DNA from: Actinomadura rayongensis
GTDB lineage: Bacteria; Actinomycetota; Actinomycetes; Streptosporangiales; Streptosporangiaceae
DNA: 64,000 nucleotides
NCBI RefSeq assembly: GCF_009831215.1
Contig: NZ_WUTW01000011.1
Coordinates: forward strand, 1-64,000
Direction of reading: 5' to 3'
The notes beneath the pieces were generated by a model. The model did not search any database. It saw only the letters and a program-made list of their open reading frames with translations, and was not told the origin of the DNA. This document shows positions 57,795 through 64,000 of the stretch, one piece after another. The position numbers and the translations under genes were made by a program. The first letter of the stretch is position 1, and every line of letters begins with the position of its first letter.

Positions 57795-58700
57795 ATGCCC
57801 TCGAACGGCGACGGCCCGACCGGCGGAGAGTTGCTCGGCTACCCGCGCCGCGGCGGGCCGACCGTCCTCCGCATTCTGCTGGGCAACAAGCTGCGCCGGC
57901 TGCGCGAGGACCGGGGCATCTCGACCGAACAGGCGGGCTACGAGATCCGCGGCTCGCACTCCAAGATCAGCCGGATGGAGCTGGGCCGGGTCGGGTTCAA
58001 GGAGCGCGACGTCGCCGACCTGCTGACCCTGTACGGCGTCGAGGACCAGGCCGAACGGTCGTCGCTGCTGGAACTGGCGCGCGAGGCGAACACGCCGGGC
58101 TGGTGGCACCAGTACGGCGACGTCCTCGCGGGCTGGTTCGAGACCTACCTCGGGCTGGAGGAGGCCGCGTCGCTACTGCGCAGCTACGAGCTGCAGTTCA
58201 TGCCGAGCCTGCTCCAGACGGAGGACTACGCCCGCGCCGTCATCCGCCTGGGCTTCCCCGACGCCTCCGAGGAGGAGGACGTCGACCCGCGGATCCACCT
58301 GCTGATGACGCGCCAGCGCCGGTTCACCGAGCCGGGCGCGCCGACGCTGTGGACGGTCGTCGACGAGGGCGTCCTGCGCCGTCCGCTGGGCGGACGGGCC
58401 GTGCTGCACCGTCAGATCGAGCACCTGCTGGAACTGTCGGAGCTGCCGAACGTGACGCTGCAGGTCGTGCCGTTCAGCGCGGGCGGCCACGCGGCGGCGG
58501 GCGGCCCGTTCACGATCCTGCGGTTCGCCGAGCCCGGCCTGTCGGACGTGGTGTTCCTGGAGCAGCTCACGAGCGCGCTGTACCTCGACAAGCCGTCCGA
58601 CGTGGACACCTACATGCGCGCCATGAACCACCTGTGCATCACGGCGGCGCGTCCCGACGACTCGATCGTCTTCCTCCGCGACGTCCTGCGCGACGTCTGA
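57795..58700 (+). CDS. XRE-family regulator with DUF5753 domain
   Basis: A 301-residue regulator (309 from the TTG at 57771). An N-terminal XRE HTH (LGNKLRRLREDRGISTEQAGYEI and SHSKISRMELGRVG, ~29-70) is followed by the DUF5753 domain (~95-300): GWWHQYGDVLAGWFETYLGLEEAAS, YELQFMPSLLQTEDYARAVIR and PNVTLQVVPFSAGGHAA. These are very numerous in morphologically complex actinomycetes. They usually pair with a small DUF397 protein, which is not seen downstream here. The start is unclear because neither codon has a good ribosome-binding site. Confidence 0.9.
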   Translation: MPSNGDGPTGGELLGYPRRGGPTVLRILLGNKLRRLREDRGISTEQAGYEIRGSHSKISRMELGRVGFKERDVADLLTLYGVEDQAERSSLLELAREANTPGWWHQYGDVLAGWFETYLGLEEAASLLRSYELQFMPSLLQTEDYARAVIRLGFPDASEEEDVDPRIHLLMTRQRRFTEPGAPTLWTVVDEGVLRRPLGGRAVLHRQIEHLLELSELPNVTLQVVPFSAGGHAAAGGPFTILRFAEPGLSDVVFLEQLTSALYLDKPSDVDTYMRAMNHLCITAARPDDSIVFLRDVLRDV

Positions 58701-59048
58701 GCCGGCCGCCGGCGACGCCCCCGCGGCACCCGGAAATCCCTGTGCCACAGGGCCGGAGCGTCGATCATGCCGCCAATTCCCGACCGGGTCTATTCACTCG
58801 GATGACAGGGCCGCGTCATGCATCGGCGGTCGATCACGGCGCGTTCCATCACCGCCGCCCGGACGAATGTGGATCTTCCACGGCGGCGAACTCCGACGGC
58901 CCGGTTTCGCGTCGGCTCCGCTCCGGCCGCACGGCGCGCGAGCCGTTGAAATTTCCCCGAAAAACCCGTCGGGAGCGTCGGACGCGCGCGTCCGGGGTAT
59001 CGACGCGACGGAACCCGTGAAGATCAACTACGGAGAGAGGTACGGTCC
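58701..59048. other. 348-bp intergenic region
   Basis: No gene or clear terminator. The interval includes a modestly AT-rich patch around 58,940-58,975 (TTGAAATTTCC), which may belong to the promoter of the downstream reductase gene. Confidence 0.5.
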
Positions 59049-59450
59049 ATGCTGTACGGCAGAGAGCACGTCGAGAAGTACCAGGAGACCGGCGGCAAGA
59101 TCGGCCACGACTGGAACGGCACGGTCACGCTGCTTCTCACCACGACGGGACGGGTGACCGGCCGCGAATACACGACGCCGCTGATCTACCAGCCCGACGG
59201 CGACGCGTACGTGGTCGTCGCGTCCAAGGGCGGCTCGGACGAGCATCCGCAGTGGTACGAGAACATCCTGCGCAACGACCGGGTGACCGTGCAGGTCCGG
59301 GACGAGGTGTTCCCCGCGCGCGCCCGCACCGCGAGCGAGGACGAGCGGACGCGGCTCTGGCCGAAGATGGCGGCCGTCTGGCCCGCCTACGACGAGTACC
59401 AGGAGAAGACGGACCGGCAGATTCCGGTCGTCGTCCTCGAACGCGTCTGA
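59049..59450 (+). CDS. F420/deazaflavin-dependent nitroreductase-family protein (Ddn/DUF385)
   Basis: A 133-residue split-barrel protein. TVTLLLTTTGRVTGREYTTPLIYQPDGDAYVVVASKGG (~25-62) and HPQWYENILRNDRVTVQVRDE (~65-85) are the Ddn/DUF385 signatures that contact coenzyme F420. Members reduce quinones or diverse nitro and enone substrates with F420H2. In this family the substrate is rarely known. GGAGAGAGG lies upstream of ATG 59049. No F420 biosynthesis gene is nearby. Confidence 0.87.
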   Translation: MLYGREHVEKYQETGGKIGHDWNGTVTLLLTTTGRVTGREYTTPLIYQPDGDAYVVVASKGGSDEHPQWYENILRNDRVTVQVRDEVFPARARTASEDERTRLWPKMAAVWPAYDEYQEKTDRQIPVVVLERV

Positions 59451-59533
59451 GCGCGCGCGTTCCCTTCCACGCCGCGCGCCACGGCGTGTAGCGTCGGCGG
59501 GGAACATCCGTTCGATCGTCTCCGGGGTGCTGC

Positions 59534-60562
59534 GTGCCGACGTCACAGAGCGCAAGCGACACCGAACCGCCGTCGCTCCCGCTGCGCCGCTGGGCGCTCG
59601 ACGCGGCACAGGCGCCGGTGCGGGTCGCGGAGCGCGCGTGGCGGATCGGCGCCGGCCCGGACGGCTTCCTGCTGAAGGCCTATCCCGCCCCCGACCGGCG
59701 GCGCATCGCGTTCCGGCACCGGGTGACCGCCGCGCTGGACGCGGCGGGCCTCCCGGTGCTGGCGCCCGTCCCGTCCCGCACCGGCCGGACGCTCGTGGTC
59801 GCGGGCGGCACCGGCTACGTCCTGTACCCGTGGGTCGCGGGGCGGCGGCGCGGCGGCCTGGAGCTGACGTACGCGCAGTGCGAACGGCTCGGGGAACTGC
59901 TCGGCCTGCTGCACGCCGCGCTGGACGAGCACACGCCGCCCGTCCAGCAGGAGATGCTGGTGCCGACGCCGCGCGCGGCCGGCGCGGTCGCCGAGATCGA
60001 CCGGCTGCTGGCGGCCGTCCCCGCCGACGGGACGGACTTCGCCGCGCTCACCGAGCGCCGCCTCGCCGAGCGTCGCGCGCTGCTGGTGGAGTTCGCCGAC
60101 CACCAGCCGCCGGAGCTGGACGTCAGCACCGTCGGGCACCTGCACGGCGCGTTCGACGCCCGCCGCCTGCGCTACGGCGGCTCGGGGAACGTCACGGCGG
60201 TGCTCGGCTGGGACGCGCTGACGACCGGCCCCGTGGCGGGCGAGGTCGTCCGCGCCGCCGCGAGCCTGTTCGCCACCGGCGACGAGCGCGGCCTGGACCT
60301 GGAGCGGGTGCGGGCGTTCGTGCGCGGCCACCGGTCGGCGTTCCCGCTGGACGCCGGCCAGATCCAGGCGGCCGTCCACCGCGCCTGGTGGGAGCGGCTG
60401 TGCGACGTCGCCCCGCTGCGGCACCGCTACGTCGACGGCGAACGCGAACCGGCGGGCGCCGCAGCACTGGTGGCCTGGTGGTCGGCGCACCTGGACCTGA
60501 CGCTCGACGCCTTCCCCGCCGCCTACGGCGCCGAGCCGGTCGACAACCCCGCCTTCGGCTGA
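59534..60562 (+). CDS. APH-fold protein with degenerate catalytic residues (probable pseudokinase)
   Basis: A 342-residue protein with the homoserine-kinase-II/APH-type fold: an N-lobe including FLLKAYPAPDRRRIAFRHRV, a hinge YVLYPWVAGRR and a helical C-lobe. Where active members have HGDxxxxN, this protein has LHGAFDARRL (~residue 203), so the catalytic Asp is Ala and the Asn is Arg. Where they have the metal-binding (I/V)DW(D/E), it has VLGWDAL, replacing the Asp by Gly. The rest of the fold appears intact and codon use is normal, so it looks like a maintained pseudokinase rather than a decaying gene. Start GTG 59534; function unknown. Confidence 0.7.
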   Translation: MPTSQSASDTEPPSLPLRRWALDAAQAPVRVAERAWRIGAGPDGFLLKAYPAPDRRRIAFRHRVTAALDAAGLPVLAPVPSRTGRTLVVAGGTGYVLYPWVAGRRRGGLELTYAQCERLGELLGLLHAALDEHTPPVQQEMLVPTPRAAGAVAEIDRLLAAVPADGTDFAALTERRLAERRALLVEFADHQPPELDVSTVGHLHGAFDARRLRYGGSGNVTAVLGWDALTTGPVAGEVVRAAASLFATGDERGLDLERVRAFVRGHRSAFPLDAGQIQAAVHRAWWERLCDVAPLRHRYVDGEREPAGAAALVAWWSAHLDLTLDAFPAAYGAEPVDNPAFG

Positions 60563-60905
60563 CGCCCCTCCCCCGACGCACAAGCGCCGCCCACCGAAAG
60601 CGTCCGCGCGGCGCCGACCGACGGCCACCCGCAGAAACCGCTCGAACAAGCGCCGCCGCACACGGGCGAACGGTCGCGCACGAGCCCGCAGTGCACGGTC
60701 ATGCGCGCACTGGCCGCGGCGGCATCGCCGCCTGCGGGCGAGGGGCTGCAGGTCAGGGATGTGCGAGGCGCGTCCGGGCGCGATCGCTCCAGGCGAGACC
60801 GGGCTCCGATGGCGGGTACGGTGCCGCGCGTTGGTGCGGGTGAGCGGTCGCGTGCGGGATTGCCGTGCGGGCGCGTGTGTGGAGTCCGGCCGGTCGGGGG
60901 GCTGG
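60563..60905. other. 343-bp intergenic region between convergent genes
   Basis: No gene supported. A short GC dyad (GGCGGC-ATC-GCCGCC, 60,718-60,732) is the only structure noticed. From ~60,840 the plus strand turns G/T-rich, a composition continuing into the 3' end of the next, minus-strand gene. Confidence 0.45.
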
Positions 60906-61517
60906 TTATGGGTGGGTGCGGTTGGCCGTCGGTAGGGCGAGGGGGCGGATGCAGGCGTTCGGGGTGGGGGTGGACTCGGCGTAGTGGTGGAAGGCGCGCA
61001 TGGCTGGGCTGTCGGGTGTGGTGGTTCCCGTGTCCAGGGTCCATGTCACGGCCAGCAGGAAGATGCGGTGGGTGAAGACCGCTACCGTCGCGTCGTCCGG
61101 CAGGGTGGACAGGCGGTCGAGGAAGGCGCGGGCCCGGGCGATGAGGGCGGTGAACGACTCGCCGTCGCCGCCGAGGACGAGGGACGGGTCGGCGCGTGCC
61201 CAGTAGGCCGCCGCGTGCGGTCGGCGTTGCTCGATCGAGGTTCCCGGGCCGTGCAGGGCGCCCAGGTAGGTGAACTCCTGGACGGGCCATTCCTCGCACG
61301 GGACGGACGGGAAGCGTGCGCGCGTCGGCGCGGCCGTCTCGCGGGCACGCAGGAACGGTGACACGACGAGGAGTGAGGGCGGCGCGGTGAACGACTCCGC
61401 GATGGTGGCGGCTTGGGCGCGGCCCAGGGCGGTGAGCGGCGCGGCTCCCGGGCCGTACGTCGGGAGGCCGGCGTTGGACTCGCTCTCGCCGTGCCGGATC
61501 AGCAGGGTCGCGGGCAT
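60906..61517 (-). CDS. Histidine phosphatase family protein
   Basis: A 203-residue phosphoglycerate-mutase-like phosphatase. The phospho-His motif LLIRHGESESNAG (residues ~5-17), SPFLRARETA (~55) and the second catalytic His in VAVFTHRIFLLAV (~150) are all present. The substrate is unknown; such proteins act on small phosphorylated metabolites. The ATG at 61517 is preferred because the family motif follows closely; an ATG at 61526 would add three residues. The tail beyond residue ~180 is divergent. Confidence 0.85.
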   Translation of the reverse strand: MPATLLIRHGESESNAGLPTYGPGAAPLTALGRAQAATIAESFTAPPSLLVVSPFLRARETAAPTRARFPSVPCEEWPVQEFTYLGALHGPGTSIEQRRPHAAAYWARADPSLVLGGDGESFTALIARARAFLDRLSTLPDDATVAVFTHRIFLLAVTWTLDTGTTTPDSPAMRAFHHYAESTPTPNACIRPLALPTANRTHP

Positions 61518-61566
61518 GGGCCTCATGCTGGCATGACCGGGCGCGGGTCCGCGAGAGGATGATCGC

Positions 61567-61950
61567 ATGGAGGTACTGAGCAGCCGCGTCCTGTTGCGGC
61601 CCGCCGATCCCGCGCGCACCCGCGAGTTCTACCGGGACGTCTTGGGCTTGGCCGTGTATCGCGAGTTCGGTCCGCGCGACGATCCCGGCACCGTCTTCTT
61701 CCTCGGCCCGGGGTTCCTGGAGGTGTCGGGCCACGGGGAGGCAACGAGCGGGACGATGCTGTGGCTGCAGGTCCGCGACGTGGCGGCCGAGCACAAGCGG
61801 CTCGCGGCGGCGGGCGCGACGATCGTCCGGGAGCCGCGCACCGAGCCGTGGGGGCTGGTGGAGATGTGGATCGAGGACCCCGACGGCGTCCGAATCGTGC
61901 TGGTGGAGGTGCCGGGCGACCATCCGCTGCGCCGTGACCAGCGGGGATGA
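61567..61950 (+). CDS. VOC (glyoxalase/bleomycin-resistance fold) family protein
   Basis: A 127-residue single VOC module pair: LSSRVLLRPADPARTREFYRDVLGLAVYREF at the N-terminus and WGLVEMWIEDPDGVRIVLVEVP at the C-terminus. Potential metal ligands are the early Arg/His-equivalent position (not His), a Glu in FLEVSG and Glu in VLVEVP. Activity is unpredictable: lyase, dioxygenase or drug binding. GAGAGGATGATCGC precedes ATG 61567. Its stop overlaps the next ATG (ATGA), so it is first gene of the terminal operon. Confidence 0.85.
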   Translation: MEVLSSRVLLRPADPARTREFYRDVLGLAVYREFGPRDDPGTVFFLGPGFLEVSGHGEATSGTMLWLQVRDVAAEHKRLAAAGATIVREPRTEPWGLVEMWIEDPDGVRIVLVEVPGDHPLRRDQRG

Positions 61951-62738
61951 CCGACGGTTTGTCGGAGGCCCGCGCTACAGTCCACGCCATGTCCCCCGAC
62001 GTGCCCGCCGCCGCGCAGCAGGAGCGCGTCGCGGCGTTGCGGGCGGCGGTCCGCCGGGCGGTCGCGGCGGGCGACCGGACGGCGGCGCGGACGCTGCGCG
62101 CCGAGCTGCGCGCGGCCGAAGGTGGCGAACGGCTGAGGGCGGAGCGCGACCGGGCGGACGTCCGTGCGCAGGCGCACCGCGCGCTGGAACTGCTCGGCGT
62201 CCCCGCCGGGCCGAAGCTCGTCGGCGCGGTGCACGCGGCGTTCTTCGCGGCGCCGATACCCGCCGCGCGGCTCGGCGTCCTGCGGCGCGCCGAGGAACGA
62301 GCTTTCCGCAAAGCACCGAACGCCCGTCCGTTCTATGTGTGCGCGGCGCTCACGGCCGATCTGCTGACCCCGGCGCGCGGGCTGCTCGCGGTGAGCACGT
62401 GGCCGCTGGAGCGGCGCGTGGTCGGCCCGCTCAGCCGCCGCACCGACTTCCTGACCGCCGCCGTCCGCGTCGCGGAGCACGCGCAGCACGCCGATGCGGC
62501 GCAGCACCTGCTGCGGCGTTTCGCGGCGGGGATTCCGGGTGCGGCGGGCGGCGCCGTCGGTACAGTCGACCCGGCGGACCTGATCGCCGCGGCGCGCGCG
62601 GAACTCGACGTCCACGCGACCGCCGACCGCCGCGACCGGGCGCGGGCGGCGCGCCGGGCGGCCGGCCTCGACGCCGCCGAGCGCCTGTTCGGGTCCGCGC
62701 ACGACCGGACGGGCCGACCCCACGGAGAACGACGATGA
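61947..62738 (+). CDS. Hypothetical 263-residue helical Arg/Ala-rich protein
   Basis: Unrecognised. It is almost entirely predicted helix, with an N-terminal charged coil (RVAALRAAVRRAVAAGDRTAARTLRAELRAAEGGERLR, ~27-65) and a more conserved-looking centre (AERAFRKAPNARPFYVCAALTADLLTPARGLLAVSTWPLERRVVGPLSRRTDFL, ~115-170). Only one Cys is present. It is joined to both neighbours by ATGA overlaps (VOC upstream, PD-(D/E)XK nuclease downstream), so it probably works with the nuclease. An internal ATG at 61989 is an alternative start. Confidence 0.7.
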   Translation: MTDGLSEARATVHAMSPDVPAAAQQERVAALRAAVRRAVAAGDRTAARTLRAELRAAEGGERLRAERDRADVRAQAHRALELLGVPAGPKLVGAVHAAFFAAPIPAARLGVLRRAEERAFRKAPNARPFYVCAALTADLLTPARGLLAVSTWPLERRVVGPLSRRTDFLTAAVRVAEHAQHADAAQHLLRRFAAGIPGAAGGAVGTVDPADLIAAARAELDVHATADRRDRARAARRAAGLDAAERLFGSAHDRTGRPHGERR

Positions 62739-63820
62739 CCGACACCGCGCCCGCGCTGGACCGGTTGCGCGCCGGAGCGCCCCCGCGCAACCACGACGCC
62801 CGGACGATCGCCGCGCTCACCGCCAACCCCGGCTGCGCGCGCCGCGGCCTGCTGGACGCCGCCGGGGTCGACAAGGACGCCGTCGCCCGCCACCTCGGGT
62901 TCGGCACGCCGTTCGGCCAGTCGCAGTTCGCGATCACACGCGGGAACGCGTTCGAGGCGCAGGTCAAGGCCGACGGCTGCGCCGAGCTGCTGGCCCTGTT
63001 GCGCGACCGGCTCGGCCTGGACGTCGGCGAGGTCGGCTACGACGACCTGGACGACGAGGGCGGCCGGGAGTTCCGCCACGCGCGCACCAGGAAACTCCTG
63101 GCCAGGGCGCTCGACGACGCGCAGGGCACCCTGTTCGACCACCCGCTGCTCCGCCTGGACATCGGCGGCACGCCCGCCTACCTGGAACCAGACGTGATCG
63201 CGTTCCAGCTCGCCGGCCGGTTCCACGTCGTGGAGATCAAGTCGTTCGCGGTGGTCGACGGCCAGGCCGAGCCGGAGCAGGTCGCGGCGGCGGCCCGGCA
63301 GGCGGCGGTCTACGTGCTGGCCCTGCGCGAATTGGTCGCGGACCTCGGCCACGACCCGCAGCGCGTGTCGCACGAGGTGTTCCTGGTGTGCCCGGAGAAC
63401 TTCTCCAACCGTCCGTCGGCGACGCCGCTGGACGTCCGGCCGCAGCTCGCGGTGCTGCGCCGCCAGCTCGACCGCCTGACCCGGGTGGACGCGATCCTCA
63501 ACGGCCTCCCGCCGGACCTGTCGTTCGCGCTGGACGACGGGCTCGGCGCGGCCGTCCGCACGGTCGAGGCCCGGTACGCCCCCGACTGCGCGGCGGGCTG
63601 CGAGCTGGCGTACTTCTGCCGCGACGAGGCGCGCGCCTGCGGGGCGACGGGCGCGCTCGGCCGGGGCGTCCGCGACGATCTCGGCGGCGTCGACACGGTC
63701 GAAGCGGCGCTCGACCTGGCGCGCGGCGCGGCCGACCCGCCCGCCGAGCTGGCCGAGACGGCGGCGCTGCTGCGGACGGCGGCGCGGCTGCGCGCCGAGG
63801 CGCTCGGCGGCGCGGCGTGA
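62735..63820 (+). CDS. Cas4/RecB-like PD-(D/E)XK nuclease with four-cysteine Fe-S-type cluster
   Basis: A 361-residue protein. The nuclease core is EPDVIAFQLAGRFHVVEIKSF (Asp ~153, E-x-K ~166-168), followed by a helix with QAAVYVLAL (motif QxxxY, ~190). One Cys near the N-terminus (NPGC, 34) pairs with a C-terminal group CAAGC...FC...AC (~285, 289, 295, 302), the arrangement that ligates a 4Fe-4S cluster in Cas4, AddB and Dna2. There is no helicase motif and no cas gene nearby. ATG 62735 overlaps the upstream stop, and the downstream gene starts in a GTGA overlap. Likely role: DNA end processing in repair or defence. Confidence 0.75.
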   Translation: MTDTAPALDRLRAGAPPRNHDARTIAALTANPGCARRGLLDAAGVDKDAVARHLGFGTPFGQSQFAITRGNAFEAQVKADGCAELLALLRDRLGLDVGEVGYDDLDDEGGREFRHARTRKLLARALDDAQGTLFDHPLLRLDIGGTPAYLEPDVIAFQLAGRFHVVEIKSFAVVDGQAEPEQVAAAARQAAVYVLALRELVADLGHDPQRVSHEVFLVCPENFSNRPSATPLDVRPQLAVLRRQLDRLTRVDAILNGLPPDLSFALDDGLGAAVRTVEARYAPDCAAGCELAYFCRDEARACGATGALGRGVRDDLGGVDTVEAALDLARGAADPPAELAETAALLRTAARLRAEALGGAA

Positions 63821-64000
63821 GCGCGCTGGCGGCGCTCGCGCGCCTGGAGGCGGTGGACGCGCGGCGGGCCGTGCCGATCGCGACCGTCCGGCACTGCCAT
63901 CTGGCGGACGCGCCGCTCGTCCTGATCCCTCTCCGGCTCGCCGGTGAGGCGGCGGCGCCGCTGGCCGTCATGCTCGGCACCGACCGCGCCGATCCGACGC
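63817..64000 (+). CDS. Hypothetical protein, 5' part only (cut by window end)
   Basis: Only the first ~61 codons are visible. GTG 63817 overlaps the nuclease stop (GTGA), so it belongs to the same coupled operon. The visible N-terminus (LAALARLEAVDARRAVPIATV, then LADAPLVLIPLRLAGEAAAPLAVMLGTDRADP) is alpha/beta-like with no recognisable motif. Its identity would help decide what the nuclease operon does. Confidence 0.65.
   Translation, partial: MSALAALARLEAVDARRAVPIATVRHCHLADAPLVLIPLRLAGEAAAPLAVMLGTDRADPT

Noticed and set aside
62735..63820. CRISPR-associated Cas4 with an array
   Set aside because: The nuclease is Cas4-like, but no cas1, cas2 or other cas gene and no repeat-spacer array are visible in the window.
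1..64000. tRNA genes, insertion sequences, integrases, attachment sites
   Set aside because: None recognised by eye; a tRNAscan-SE and ISfinder search would be needed to exclude them formally.

Overview
The window is very GC-rich actinomycete chromosome with strong third-position GC bias, GTG and TTG starts and many ATGA/GTGA stop-start overlaps. Poly-domain signalling proteins, SpoIIE/STAS/anti-sigma sets, a DUF5753-type regulator, class II DAHP synthase and IdeR-type iron boxes point to a filamentous actinomycete. The gene style is close to Thermomonosporaceae/Actinomadura, but that genus-level guess is inference only. The left edge is the 5' end of a 16S rRNA gene reading out of the window, with its leader and promoter. 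No tRNA, CRISPR array, transposase or prophage was recognised.

Layout. 0.7-5.2 kb: Acg-like nitroreductase; a thioredoxin-rlmA pair; a group 2 sigma factor behind a SigR-type promoter; class II DAHP synthase. 5.2-13.3 kb: signalling block with a serine-kinase-type ATPase, a STAS antagonist, a SpoIIE phosphatase, a soluble poly-HAMP hybrid histidine kinase with six 276-bp in-frame repeats, and an output-less response regulator. 13.4-20 kb: cupredoxin-tailed TauE/SafE-like membrane protein, gltX, HAD phosphatase of the RNA-repair-associated type, PIG-L deacetylase, and a translationally coupled pair made of a Ro60/TROVE-like vWA protein and an ARPP-like protein with a C-terminal HTH. 20.2 kb: APH-fold kinase.

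21.3-43 kb holds a siderophore locus. One arm makes and activates 2,3-dihydroxybenzoate (carrier protein, isochorismatase, AMP ligase, dehydrogenase). Divergent from it are a fused FecCD permease, its ATPase and a ferric-enterobactin-esterase-like hydrolase. The other arm (GNAT acyltransferase, bimodular NRPS, MFS exporter, siderophore-interacting reductase, N-hydroxylase) is one tightly coupled operon, divergent from the lipoprotein receptor. Four IdeR-like 19-bp boxes sit at the two divergent promoters. The NRPS reads C-A(Thr)-T-C-A(?)-T-TE, so the inferred product is a mixed catecholate-hydroxamate, DHB-Thr-(N-acyl-N-hydroxy-amino acid). Isochorismate synthase and an MbtH protein are not in the window.

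43-50.6 kb: secreted RlpA-like protein, small ORF, MFS pump divergent from a LysR regulator, AlkZ-like protein, small protein, DUF2786 protein and a small HTH protein. 50.6-52.1 kb is a gene-less, strongly strand-skewed region whose skew flips near 51.7 kb. 52.1-61.5 kb: membrane protein, citrate synthase, hypothetical proteins, a RaiA/HPF-like protein, DUF5753 regulator, deazaflavin-type reductase, an APH-fold pseudokinase and a histidine phosphatase. 61.6-64 kb: a four-gene coupled operon containing a Cas4/RecB-like Fe-S PD-(D/E)XK nuclease, cut by the window end.
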